Part shown: piece by piece, positions 46,091 through 54,607 of the stretch | How the letters are laid out: each line of letters opens with the position of its first letter | Position numbering within the stretch: the stretch's first letter is position 1 | Assembly (NCBI GenBank): GCA_013204585.1 | Contig: JABMNL010000031.1 | Span: 1 to 64,000, forward strand | Length of the DNA: 64,000 nt | Source: SAR202 cluster bacterium | GTDB lineage: Bacteria; Chloroflexota; Dehalococcoidia; Lucifugimonadales; UBA3495 | Reading direction: 5' to 3' | Notes under the pieces: generated by a model | The model's input: only the letters and a program-made list of their open reading frames with translations | Database searches by the model: none | Told to the model about the DNA's origin: nothing | Translations under genes and position numbers: made by a program

Positions 46091-46118
46091 AGGGGCCGGT
46101 TATAAACTGGCCCCTTTT
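46091..46118 (+). terminator. Intrinsic terminator
   Basis: AGGGGCC, a loop of about 11 bases with internal pairing, then GGCCCCTTTT, just after the TlpA-like gene. Confidence 0.75.
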
Positions 46119-46255
46119 ACTTAATTAGCAGATTTCCAAATGGGATCACAGTTAATTTGCTTAACCGTCCCCAAGTGCCTATGTTGCGGTATAATACCTG
46201 TGGCCCTGCCCAAAGCCCAATTCCGACTGGGAAGCGGGAACGCAGCAGGGAGAGT

Positions 46256-46330
46256 CGGGGTGTAGCGCAGGGGTAGCGCGCTGCGTTCGGGACGCAGAGG
46301 CCGGAGGTTCAAATCCTCTCACCCCGACCA
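46256..46330 (+). tRNA. tRNA-Pro (CGG)
   Basis: Full cloverleaf: acceptor CGGGGTG with CACCCCG, D stem GCGC/GCGC, anticodon stem CTGCG/CGCAG with loop TTCGGGA (anticodon CGG at 46288-46290), and T arm GGAGG-TTCAAAT-CCTCT. CCA is encoded (46328-46330) and a T run follows. A TATAAT at 46190-46195 is a plausible -10. Confidence 0.95.
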
Positions 46331-46417
46331 TTTTTCTAGACCTTTTCCCTGCGGATACGCCCAACGCTGGCGTGACCGCAGGCCATCTCCCACCAACACC
46401 AATCCCTGGAGTCGATA

Positions 46418-48241
46418 ATGGCTATTCAAACTCCTCACCACGAACTAGAACAAGGCGACGTCAACCTCCCAGATACCGGACGTCCAGTCGTCCGATCCAC
46501 CAAGGGAGTGATTTCCAGTGGCCATTACCTCACTTCCATGGCCGGAATGCGGATGCTACTAAACGGCGGAAACGCCTTTGATGCCCTAGTTGCAGCCGGG
46601 TTCGCAGCCGCCGTGATTGAACCCATCGCGTCCTATTCCCTGGCAGCGGAAGGCGTGTTCATGCTCCACGACGCGGCCAGCGGAGAGACGCTATCCCTCA
46701 GCGGACAGGGCGTGGCCCCAGGCAAAGCGACGGCCGAATTCTACAAGTCCCAGGGCTTGGACCGCATTCCCACCGGGCCTGGCAACAAGGCCCACTTATC
46801 TTTCACAGTGCCAGGAATTGTCGAAGCCTTCATATCCATGCTGGAACGCTACGGCAGCATGACAATTGACGAAGTACTAGCGCCAGCCATCGACTACGCC
46901 GAGAACGGCATCCCCCACTACGAATACATGCTGGAACGGCTGAAGTCCGCCAACACACCCATCCAGTTCGACAACTACCCGCCGGGCGGCTGGGACGTGT
47001 TCTTCGACAACAGACAAGTCCCTAAACCCGGGTCCATCTTGGTTCAGCCCGGTTTGGCCAATACCCTGAAAGCCATGGCATCCGCTGCCGTCGCCGGTGA
47101 CCGTGTTGCCGGACTGCAAGCAGCGCGGGACGTTTTCTACAAAGGCTCCGTCGCCAAGACCATCGTTGAATCGTCAGCGAAAGTCGGCGGTATCCTGTCC
47201 ATGGACGACCTGGCCAACTATAAGAGCCAATTCGGCGAGCCGGTTTCTACCACCTTCGCCGGTCACGAAATTCTGGGTCACGACAGTTGGTCGCAAGGCC
47301 CAATGCTCCAACAGAGCCTGAACATGCTGGAGCACTTTGACCTAAAAGCCATGGGCCACAACTCACCCGAATACATTCACACGGTCACCGAGGTTTTCAA
47401 ACTGGTCTTCGGCGACCGTGAAGGCTACTACGGAGACCCCGACTATGCTGAGGTCCCGATTGACGGCCTGCTATCCAAGGAGTACGCCGCCGAACGGGTC
47501 GGTCTGGTCGACCCTGAAGGTGCCTACCCAGAGCAACAGGCCCCCGGAGACCCGTGGAAATATTCCAACGGCGTCAGTAACTCGACCAAAGCAGCCGCAG
47601 GAGTCGGCGCAGTTTTATCAAATGGGGGCTCGGCAAACGGCGCATCCGACGATTCATCCCACGAGGGCACGACCCACGTATCAGTGTTGGACGACCAAGG
47701 GAACATGGTCTGCGGCACCATCAGCGGCGGCGCCTTCGCCAAGTCGGTCTTCTTCCCGGAACTAGGCTGCTGCTTAAGCACCCGCATCGAGATGTTCAAC
47801 TGCGAAGAGGGTCATCCCAACGTGGTCGAACCAGGCAAACGGCCTCGCACCACATTGATTAACTACATCGCCCACAAAGACGGTGTGCCAGTAATGACCA
47901 TTGGCTGCCCCGGCGGCGACAACCAGGCCCAGGCCAACGTCCAACTGGTATTGAACACATTGATTTTTGGCATGGATCCCCAGCAAGCAATTGAAGCCCC
48001 TCGCTTCGCCAGCCAGAGCGTGGTTAACTCCTTCTTCCCCCACACCTACCTGCCGGGGAAGTTGGACCTGGAACCGGGCATTCCGGAAAGCACCGCCGAC
48101 GCCCTACGAGCCAGGGGCCACATGATAGGTCGCGCGGCCAACTGCGGCCTCGGGGCCACCGTCTCAGTCAGAGACCCACAGACCGGCCACCTAAGCACCG
48201 GCGGCGACCCCCGCCGGGCTTGCTACGCCATGGGCCTGTAA
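46418..48241 (+). CDS. ggt: Gamma-glutamyltransferase family protein
   Basis: A 607-residue N-terminal-nucleophile hydrolase that transfers or hydrolyses gamma-glutamyl groups and is normally self-cleaved before a threonine. Seen: GGNAFDALVAAGFAAAVIEP, the autocleavage and nucleophile motif HEGTTHVSVLDDQGNMV, and GRDPRR-type ends. The C-terminal small subunit has TIGCPGGDNQAQ. No signal peptide is evident, so it may be cytoplasmic; related acylases share the fold. A GGAG site precedes the ATG. Confidence 0.85.
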   Translation: MAIQTPHHELEQGDVNLPDTGRPVVRSTKGVISSGHYLTSMAGMRMLLNGGNAFDALVAAGFAAAVIEPIASYSLAAEGVFMLHDAASGETLSLSGQGVAPGKATAEFYKSQGLDRIPTGPGNKAHLSFTVPGIVEAFISMLERYGSMTIDEVLAPAIDYAENGIPHYEYMLERLKSANTPIQFDNYPPGGWDVFFDNRQVPKPGSILVQPGLANTLKAMASAAVAGDRVAGLQAARDVFYKGSVAKTIVESSAKVGGILSMDDLANYKSQFGEPVSTTFAGHEILGHDSWSQGPMLQQSLNMLEHFDLKAMGHNSPEYIHTVTEVFKLVFGDREGYYGDPDYAEVPIDGLLSKEYAAERVGLVDPEGAYPEQQAPGDPWKYSNGVSNSTKAAAGVGAVLSNGGSANGASDDSSHEGTTHVSVLDDQGNMVCGTISGGAFAKSVFFPELGCCLSTRIEMFNCEEGHPNVVEPGKRPRTTLINYIAHKDGVPVMTIGCPGGDNQAQANVQLVLNTLIFGMDPQQAIEAPRFASQSVVNSFFPHTYLPGKLDLEPGIPESTADALRARGHMIGRAANCGLGATVSVRDPQTGHLSTGGDPRRACYAMGL

Positions 48242-48258
48242 CCCAAAACATTAGGCGA

Positions 48259-48294
48259 AAAAGCCCCAGCCGATTTTGGCTGGGGCTTTTTTTG
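48259..48294. terminator. Bidirectional intrinsic terminator
   Basis: AAGCCCCAGCC-GATTTT-GGCTGGGGCTTTTTTT, between the convergent gamma-glutamyltransferase and FAH-family genes. A/T runs on both sides suit both directions. Confidence 0.88.
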
Positions 48295-48329
48295 CTTTGG
48301 TCAGATAACCGCCAAATAGTTAGGTAGGC

Positions 48330-49121
48330 CTAGGCAACCTTTTCAGCGGCAACCGGATTGCGTAGAGTCCCAATTTCTGGGATTTCCACTTCTACAACGT
48401 CACCGGGCTTAAGCGCATCAACCGCACCCGGAGCCCCAGTCAAGATAAGATCCCCAGGGTGCAGCGTCACGTACTGGCTAATCCTGCTGACGGTTTCATA
48501 GCAATTAAAGGTCATTCCTGAAGTGCTACCCCGATCGTTTTCCTTGCCGTTAACCCGCGTAATGATGTCCAACGAATGGGGATCAACGTCGGTCTCAATC
48601 CACGGCCCCACCGGGCCAAAGGTATCGCAGGTCTTTTTCCTCCAGTTCGAAGTGTCAGCAGACCAGGACCCTTCGCTACTAACGTCGTTTGCGCAGGTGT
48701 AACCGAAAATGAAATTCGGAGCTTCGGCGGCGGTGATTCGCCTGGTGGGCTTGCCGATAACGATTACCAGCTCTCCCTCGTAATGAACGTAGTCGGAGTC
48801 TTTCGGCAGGATAATTGTTTCGTCCTGGCCGATGATGCAGCTGACTCCTTTCTGCCAAGGTCGAAATGTTTGCGCGTCTCTGCTGATGCGCTCAGCATCC
48901 AGGTTCTCCACTTGGTGGGCCACGTGGTCAGCATAATTAAGCCCGACTGCCCAAAAACTTAAGGGCCTGGTGGGCGGCAATAGCTTTACGTTGCTAATTG
49001 AGTACCTAGCGTCGGTAAAGTTATGTCTACCAAATATGTCGCCTTGGACTACCCTAAGTTGGTCACCTTCGACGACTCCGTAACTTTCCCAGCCATTAAT
49101 CTCGAACCTAGCGAATTTCAT
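48330..49121 (-). CDS. Fumarylacetoacetate hydrolase-family protein
   Basis: A 263-residue FAH-fold enzyme. Seen: FWAVGLNYADHV, the metal-binding VHYEGELVIVIGK motif (E, E, with D later), FGYTCANDVS, and LILTGAPGAVDALKPGDVVEVEI. Family members hydrolyse or hydrate beta-diketones or 2-oxo-alkenoates, for instance in meta-cleavage pathways. AAGGAG precedes the ATG. It lies at the downstream end of the catabolic island. Confidence 0.88.
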   Translation of the reverse strand: MKFARFEINGWESYGVVEGDQLRVVQGDIFGRHNFTDARYSISNVKLLPPTRPLSFWAVGLNYADHVAHQVENLDAERISRDAQTFRPWQKGVSCIIGQDETIILPKDSDYVHYEGELVIVIGKPTRRITAAEAPNFIFGYTCANDVSSEGSWSADTSNWRKKTCDTFGPVGPWIETDVDPHSLDIITRVNGKENDRGSTSGMTFNCYETVSRISQYVTLHPGDLILTGAPGAVDALKPGDVVEVEIPEIGTLRNPVAAEKVA

Positions 49122-49278
49122 GAGTGCTCCTTAAAATGCGTTTTTCCGTATTAAATAGCTTGTGGCAAACCTACATCTAGTGAATATCCATCACGACCAA
49201 GATTCCAAATCACGCCGAAATTATAGTATGAAACCGGTTAGACCGTCCGAATCTCCTTGGTTGTCCTAAGTTTCAGGT

Positions 49279-50205
49279 TCACTTAAGAAGCGGCTGCACC
49301 GCGAGGTGCAGCCGCTCCAGATGTTCGACATCGGTCGGCACCAGGCACAGCATCACCGTCGTGATGCCAACATCGAGAAAGCCCCTGATGAAGGCAGCGC
49401 ACTCGGCCGGCGGCCCAAAGGCGCACCAACTGTCCACGTCGTAGCCGCTATAGAACGATTGCAAAAGCGGCGCGATGCGGTTACGGGCCCGGCCTCTGTC
49501 GTTGTCGATGGAAAGATATGTGATTTTTCCCAACTCTAAGGAATCGGAGTCCCGCCCGGTACTGCTGGCTAACTCTCTGACGAAATCGCAGCCTGGTGCC
49601 GCATCATCAGGAATGCCTCCGGATGGGTGGACCCAGCCATCGGCGAAGGTCGCGGCCATGTTCATGGAGGCGCTGGTGACGCCGCCGACAAGAATTGGTA
49701 TTCCTCCAGCTTGCATGGGTTTGACGTCGATCGAGGCATTGTCCAGAATTAAATGGCTGCCCTTGAAAGAGACTGCAGCCTCGCTCCACAGGCTTTTTAG
49801 CGCGGTGATGTTCTCTCCCAACCGGACCCCTTGCCTGGGCCGTCGGTCTTCGCGGACACCTTCGTCTGGCCAAGCACCACGGGAGATGCCCAGACTAATC
49901 CGCCCCTTGGAAAGGCGGTCGATGTTGGCCATCATAGTGGCGAACGACCATATCGGAGGCGTCGGGCCACTTAACTCCGCCGTCCCCAACCGTATCCGCG
50001 ACGTCGCGGCGGCAGCCGTAGCCAGGACACTAAAGTGATCCGGATCAGTCTTTTCCTTCGGGCCGCTCCAGTCAAACCCGGTACGACTGAACAGCGCCTC
50101 GGTGAACCACAGGGAGTGGAATCCCATCTGTTCAGCTGCCTGATAAAAGTCGGGGCGCTCTTTGGACCTCGGCACGATGAGGTCCATTTTTGGTTCGTCG
50201 GCCAT
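49279..50205 (-). CDS. LLM-class flavin-dependent oxidoreductase
   Basis: A 308-residue luciferase-like protein. Seen: LWFTEALFSRTGF, RIRLGTAELSGPTPP, RISLGISRGAWPDEG, IPILVGGVTSASMNMAATFADGW. F420 or FMN is expected as cofactor. GGAGG lies just before the ATG. It follows the GWTDGLP-type gene by 39 bases, probably in one transcript. Confidence 0.84.
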   Translation of the reverse strand: MADEPKMDLIVPRSKERPDFYQAAEQMGFHSLWFTEALFSRTGFDWSGPKEKTDPDHFSVLATAAAATSRIRLGTAELSGPTPPIWSFATMMANIDRLSKGRISLGISRGAWPDEGVREDRRPRQGVRLGENITALKSLWSEAAVSFKGSHLILDNASIDVKPMQAGGIPILVGGVTSASMNMAATFADGWVHPSGGIPDDAAPGCDFVRELASSTGRDSDSLELGKITYLSIDNDRGRARNRIAPLLQSFYSGYDVDSWCAFGPPAECAAFIRGFLDVGITTVMLCLVPTDVEHLERLHLAVQPLLK

Positions 50206-50244
50206 AGAATACCTCCACTGAGCGCGAAGCCGGGTGTTGTCTGA

Positions 50245-51288
50245 TTACGCCAATCGAATTTCCCTGGTCGCCGAGTGGGTCGAGCCGCCGAAGGTTGGCA
50301 CCCATGACGAGTGTTTGCCGGGGCCACCCAGGACAATGATCATGAGCAGGTCAGGATCGACCACCATGGGCACTGGGCCGTCGGGTATCTTCTGGAACCG
50401 CTCCATCAGGGTCTCGTGGGTGTACCTCTCCAGGGGAATTCGGGCGTTCTGGTGCAACCACTCCCTGATTTCCTTCTTGCCGAAACCGTCTCTGGCGATG
50501 GTGGCGGCGTGCTCTGGGCCTAGCGCCAGCAAGGTCTCACCGCCGGTGTAGGCGTTGTTGGCTCCGGTGATGGAGATAGCCCCCGCTATGATGGTCAGTA
50601 TGTTCTCGGCGGTGCTACCGGCGTGGTCGTTGATGTTGTGGGGCGGTTCACCTGCTAGCACGGTTACCGTGCTTTGGTCGGCCCGGAAGCCCCGCTCGAT
50701 ATGCAGTGGCTCCCAGGGGTTGGCTTCTTCGTTCTCGGCCACGCAATAGGTGTACTTGGAGGGCGCGCCCTGGGTGGACATGTCGCCCACCCCCGGATAG
50801 GCCCCGCCAACGTTAAGTTGCACCAGCCTGACCGCCCGCCCGATGGTGGCATTTGGCTGCCAGCCCGGCCCGAAAGCGCCAGAGCCGCTGTGCATGCCCA
50901 ACTCGTCGGAGATGGGGCCGTTCACGATTATCAGCGGCGCACAGGGGTGGGTGGTGGCCTGGATGGCATAGAGGTTGAACACCTCATCGCACATGGCCTC
51001 AACGGCAGCGATTACCACCGGTAGGTACTCGGGCCGACAACCGGCCATGACCGCGTTCACCGCCAGCTTCTCCACCGTGGCCGCACCCCAGTTGGGCGGA
51101 ATCTCGCCGATAATGTCCTGTGCCCCCAGGGGAGTCGCCGCCAGCATGGCAGCCACCCGCGCCGGCGTTGGCGGGACAATCGGTAGGCCATCGGTCCAGC
51201 CGCGCTCCAAGTAGAGATTCTGGATGGCCTCGAAATTGTCGGCTACTTCCAATCGCTCGGAATTTAAATCAGAAATTAAATCGGCCAA
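50245..51288 (-). CDS. Conserved protein of unknown function (GWTDGLP-type)
   Basis: A 347-residue soluble protein I do not assign to a named family. Striking conserved-looking stretches are YLERGWTDGLPIVPPTPARV at the start, MAGCRPEYLPVVIAAVEAM, and NDHAGSTAENILTIIAGAI. The TTG start has GGAGG 6 bases upstream. It lies between an LLM gene and, after a small divergent gene, the UGSC selenoprotein gene. I suspect a functional link with UGSC proteins from context, not from proof. Confidence 0.6.
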   Translation of the reverse strand: MADLISDLNSERLEVADNFEAIQNLYLERGWTDGLPIVPPTPARVAAMLAATPLGAQDIIGEIPPNWGAATVEKLAVNAVMAGCRPEYLPVVIAAVEAMCDEVFNLYAIQATTHPCAPLIIVNGPISDELGMHSGSGAFGPGWQPNATIGRAVRLVQLNVGGAYPGVGDMSTQGAPSKYTYCVAENEEANPWEPLHIERGFRADQSTVTVLAGEPPHNINDHAGSTAENILTIIAGAISITGANNAYTGGETLLALGPEHAATIARDGFGKKEIREWLHQNARIPLERYTHETLMERFQKIPDGPVPMVVDPDLLMIIVLGGPGKHSSWVPTFGGSTHSATREIRLA

Positions 51289-51364
51289 AGTGTGCCTCCA
51301 CGGCAGGCTTGGGATATGATTATTTGCGCGAAACGAACGCGAGGAAAGTAACGCAGGAGGATTT

Positions 51365-51721
51365 GTGCTAGACCAATCGTTTGCCGAACATTTCGCTGCG
51401 GATTGGATTGATTCTTGGAACGGCCACGACCTGGACCGAATCCTTTCTCACTACTCCGATACATTCGAGATGAGTTCACCGGTGATTGCCCGACTGGTCA
51501 ACGAACCGTCAGGCTCGCTGACTGGAAAAATCGCTGTTGGGGAATATTGGGCGAAAGCATTGGAACTCAATCCCGGGCTGTATTTCGAACTGGTTAATAC
51601 ACTGGTGGGCGTGAATAGCATCACCCTGTACTACAAAGGACACCGGGGTATGTCTGCCGAGTGTTTTCACTTCGGCCCCGACCAGTTGGTCGTCAAGGCT
51701 TTCGCCCATTACGCGCCCTGA
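51365..51721 (+). CDS. SnoaL/NTF2-like protein
   Basis: A 118-residue cone-fold protein: FAADWIDSWNGHDLDRILSHY at the N-terminus and LVVKAFAHYAP at the end match the NTF2-like polyketide-cyclase/isomerase superfamily. The GTG start has a strong AGGAGG. It is the only plus-strand gene in this island and ends 12 bases before the UGSC stop (convergent). Confidence 0.75.
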   Translation: MLDQSFAEHFAADWIDSWNGHDLDRILSHYSDTFEMSSPVIARLVNEPSGSLTGKIAVGEYWAKALELNPGLYFELVNTLVGVNSITLYYKGHRGMSAECFHFGPDQLVVKAFAHYAP

Positions 51722-51733
51722 TTAACGCCCAAC

Positions 51734-52279
51734 CTACCGCCCGGTTAATCCCTGAACTACCTGTTCGAGCAGACCGTCGGCTTTCTCCACGAGTTGCTCG
51801 GCCTGTAGTCCGCCAAAGGGGTGTTCCGCAATGGCCACGGCCAGTTCTGGCATCCCCAGGGAACGCCGTTCTACTTCGCCCAGCCGCTTGAAACGGTCAG
51901 TGCCCACCACCACGGTGCGAATACCCCGTTTTTCCAGTTCAACCGCGTCGTGGATACTCCACGACGTACAGGACCCTCAATCCGCCAGACCGACAATCAC
52001 CGCCTGGACCGACCCGACCAGTTCGTCAATCACCTCGTCGGTGGCGGGGAGTGAAGCCGTGGGTTTGCGCCGGTAGACGGTGCTGGCTATCTCGTATTTC
52101 TCCCGCAGCAGTTTTTCCAACCGCTCGAAGAGCAGGTCGCCATTTGGCTTGCTGTTCCACAAGAATCCGACGGACTGTCCGCCAAGGCCCGCCAATACCG
52201 GGGCCAAGGCCTGGTCCATCTTTCTGGGCGCTGCCGTGGGGTCTAGGACTACCAGCTTGGCTGAATTCGTAATGGTCAT
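51734..52279 (-). CDS. UGSC-family selenoprotein
   Basis: A minus-strand frame of 182 codons with one internal TGA at 51979-51977 (codon 101). Before it: KLVVLDPTAAPRKMDQALAP, VGFLWNSKPNGDLLFERL, and AVIVGLAD. After it: GSCTSWSIHDAVELEKRGI, LGMPELAVAIAEHPFGG, ending in TAG. The motif is thus D-[TGA]-G-S-C-T-S-W, the defining U-G-S-C motif of a selenoprotein family known from marine metagenomes. A perfect hairpin follows at SECIS distance. The protein is probably redox active via Sec101 and Cys104. The ATG at 52279 is preferred over TTG at 52282, with AAGG upstream. It lies 100 bases after the TPP-enzyme gene. Confidence 0.9.
51946..51966 (-). promoter_or_regulatory. Candidate bacterial SECIS hairpin (UGSC gene)
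   Basis: On the minus strand CGTCGTGG-AGTAT-CCACGACG: a perfect 8-bp stem with a five-base loop whose second base is G. The loop begins 18 bases after the TGA. This fits the bacterial SECIS layout and resembles the AGTT loop of the SelL-like gene. Confidence 0.8.
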
Positions 52280-52379
52280 CAATTACCTTATCCTGGCTCG
52301 TCTAAGGCTGGAAAATTTAAATCAAGGCTAGGGCCTGCCAAATTTCATGTCAAGCAGGCCGTCCATTGTCCGCACCCCG

Positions 52380-53996
52380 TTACTCCCCCGCTTGCCTGAA
52401 GAATGGGGAAGGCATTGGCCCCACCGGAACTTCAATCAACACCGGGCAGTCCAGGGTCAAAGCTTCCTTGAGGGTGGACTCCAACTCCGCCGGTCCGTTG
52501 GCCAAGAATCCCTTTACGCCGTAGGCCTCGGCCAGCTTCACGAAGTCGGGGTTTTGCAGTTCCACGCCGATGGTCCGGCCTTGGAACTGGTTCATCTGGT
52601 CGCGTTTCACGTTTCCGTAGGCGTTGTCGTTGAACACAACCACTATCACGTTAATCTTGTGCTGTACTGCAGTGGCCATCTCCTGGGAATTGAACAAGAA
52701 GCCGCCGTCGCCGGAGAGGACGACCACTGGCTTGTCTGGCTGAGCAACCTTGGCTCCCAGCGCGGTGGGGTAGGCGTAACCCAGGTTGCCAGAGTAGGAC
52801 GAGGTGATGAAGGTGCGCGGCTCGTACACCGGGAAGTGGGCCCGGCTGTAATAACCAAGTTGGGTCATGCCGGAGACCAGGATGCCGTCTTCGGGCAATG
52901 CTCTCCGAACGGCGTCCAGCAGTTCTCCCTGGGGCTGGCGTTTAATGATGTCTTCAGACCGTTGGGTCTTCTGAGCTGCCACCTCGGACGACCGGTCGGC
53001 CCGTTCCGGCATTTTGGCGGCCAGAGCGGTGACCAGGTCTTCCATGGTGCGCTTAGCGTCACCCTGGACACCCATGGTGTTCTCATAGTTACGACCCAGT
53101 TCTTCGGGGTCGATGTCAACCTGGATGACTTTCTGGCCGTCCAGCCAGCTGGACGTGACCAGCCTGGTGCCGACGGCAAAGATTACGTCGTGGCCTTTCT
53201 CTTGTTTGGCAATGGTGTCGTTGCGCAACCACAACGCCCCCAAGGACAGGGGATGGTGGTCGGAGATGGCGCCCTTGCCCTCTGCAGTCATGACCACTGG
53301 GGCCTGGAGATACTCGGCCAGCTTGGTCAGCGCTTCTGAGGCATTGGCGGAGATTACGCCGCCACCGGCCCAGATTAGCGGGTTTTTAGCGTTGGCCAGG
53401 GCATCCGCCGCCGCTTCAATCTGCTCCTTGCTGGCCACTACCTGGCGGGGCTCTTCAGGTTCCAGCAGTTCCACGTCGGCAACTTCCGCCAACGTCTCTG
53501 GGGGAATTTCGATTTCCACCGGACGGGGTCGGCCGTTCTTAAGGTGATAAAAGGCCTCGTGGACGGCCTCGGGTACTTTCGCTGGGTCCATGATGCGGTG
53601 GGCCCACTTGGTGACCGGCTTGATGGCGTCCAGTTGGTCGTTGACCTCATGGAGCATGCCGCTGTCGCCGCCAATATGGTCGCGCTCAATCTGACCCGAC
53701 ACCACCAACACCGGGGAGGAGGCGGAGTAGGCTGTCGATATGGCCGCAGATGCGTTTAGTAGACCGGGGCCTGGCACCATCAACGCGGTGCCAATCCGCC
53801 CTCCCGCGCGAGCGTAACCATCGGCCATGTAGGCGGTGGCCTGCTCGTGGCGGACGGTGATGAAGCGAATGCCCGGCTCGTCGTACAGCCCGTCCATCAT
53901 GTGGTAGAGCTGGACGCCCGGCAAACCGAATATCACCCGAACGCCTTCGCGGTATAGGGACTTGGCCAACGCTTGGCCGCCGGTCATCTTAACCAT
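52380..53996 (-). CDS. Thiamine-pyrophosphate-dependent enzyme (acetolactate synthase-like)
   Basis: A 538-residue TPP enzyme of the benzoylformate decarboxylase/acetolactate synthase family. Seen: the catalytic glutamate in FITVRHEQATAYMADGYARAGG, and the cofactor motif GDGGFLFNSQEM...NDNAYGN. The ATG at 53996 has AAAGGAAG upstream; the longer frame to 54182 overlaps the VOC gene and is rejected. Neighbours are a VOC and a UGSC gene, so a catabolic decarboxylase or ligase is more likely than housekeeping branched-chain synthesis; no small ilvN-like subunit is near. Confidence 0.88.
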   Translation of the reverse strand: MVKMTGGQALAKSLYREGVRVIFGLPGVQLYHMMDGLYDEPGIRFITVRHEQATAYMADGYARAGGRIGTALMVPGPGLLNASAAISTAYSASSPVLVVSGQIERDHIGGDSGMLHEVNDQLDAIKPVTKWAHRIMDPAKVPEAVHEAFYHLKNGRPRPVEIEIPPETLAEVADVELLEPEEPRQVVASKEQIEAAADALANAKNPLIWAGGGVISANASEALTKLAEYLQAPVVMTAEGKGAISDHHPLSLGALWLRNDTIAKQEKGHDVIFAVGTRLVTSSWLDGQKVIQVDIDPEELGRNYENTMGVQGDAKRTMEDLVTALAAKMPERADRSSEVAAQKTQRSEDIIKRQPQGELLDAVRRALPEDGILVSGMTQLGYYSRAHFPVYEPRTFITSSYSGNLGYAYPTALGAKVAQPDKPVVVLSGDGGFLFNSQEMATAVQHKINVIVVVFNDNAYGNVKRDQMNQFQGRTIGVELQNPDFVKLAEAYGVKGFLANGPAELESTLKEALTLDCPVLIEVPVGPMPSPFFRQAGE

Positions 53997-54075
53997 ATTT
54001 ACAAACTTCCTTTGTTTAGTTATTCCTGTTGATTTTTCCCAGTTGGGTTCTGGGTTCTGGGTTCCCGATTGGTCT

Positions 54076-54534
54076 CTATGGAGTGTTGAACTGTACCAGG
54101 ATGCCATCTGGGTCGCGGACGTAGATGCTGCGAATCTCGCCGTCGGCATTGGTGTATGACTCCCTGGACCCGGCCAGTTCATACCCTTTGGCCACTAATT
54201 CATCGGCCAGGCTAGCAACATCGGCGACGCCAAAGGATATGTGGCTGATGCCCACCTGGTCAAGCAGGATGGGTTTGCCGTCCGGCTTCTCGCCCGGATG
54301 GCTGGTCAGCGTCAAGGTCGGCGTTGCGCCGTCGCCGTAGGCCAGGCTGACCCAATGGCGAGTGTTGCGTTCGAGCGAATAGTTGTCCAACCGCGCCGTT
54401 TGGGTGCCGCCTTCAGTGATGTCGGTAAGCTTCTCGCCAATCACCTTCATCCCCAGGGCATCCCGGTAGAATTCCAGGGACTTTGCCATGTCCCGGACGC
54501 ATACTCCGACATGGGTTACACAAGTAGCTTCCAT
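54076..54534 (-). CDS. VOC (glyoxalase/dioxygenase) superfamily protein
   Basis: A 152-residue vicinal-oxygen-chelate protein with two beta-alpha-beta-beta-beta modules. VTHVGVCVRDMAKSLEFYRDALGM begins the first and ISHISFGVADVASLADEL the second; YVRDPDGILVQF ends it. His, His and a Glu position of the metal site are plausible. The substrate is unknown. GGAG precedes the ATG. Confidence 0.85.
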   Translation of the reverse strand: MEATCVTHVGVCVRDMAKSLEFYRDALGMKVIGEKLTDITEGGTQTARLDNYSLERNTRHWVSLAYGDGATPTLTLTSHPGEKPDGKPILLDQVGISHISFGVADVASLADELVAKGYELAGSRESYTNADGEIRSIYVRDPDGILVQFNTP

Positions 54535-54607
54535 AATTGAGTCTCCAAGAAATTTCGAATACCGGGAAATATTAGATACCAGAAACGGTCGGATACGGGC
54601 CGCTATT

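Noticed and set aside
35467-52279. UGA reassigned to an amino acid throughout (code change)
   Set aside because: Many genes here end in TGA with overlapping or adjacent downstream starts (thiP, thiZ, mug, the amidohydrolase), and no other recognised gene has an internal TGA.
51977-52282. A 101-residue protein ending at the TGA at 51977
   Set aside because: UGSC-like similarity continues past the TGA to 51734, and the TGA sits in the defining motif.
54000-54182. N-terminal extension of the TPP enzyme
   Set aside because: The added residues overlap the VOC gene and have no family similarity. ATG 53996 has a ribosome site.
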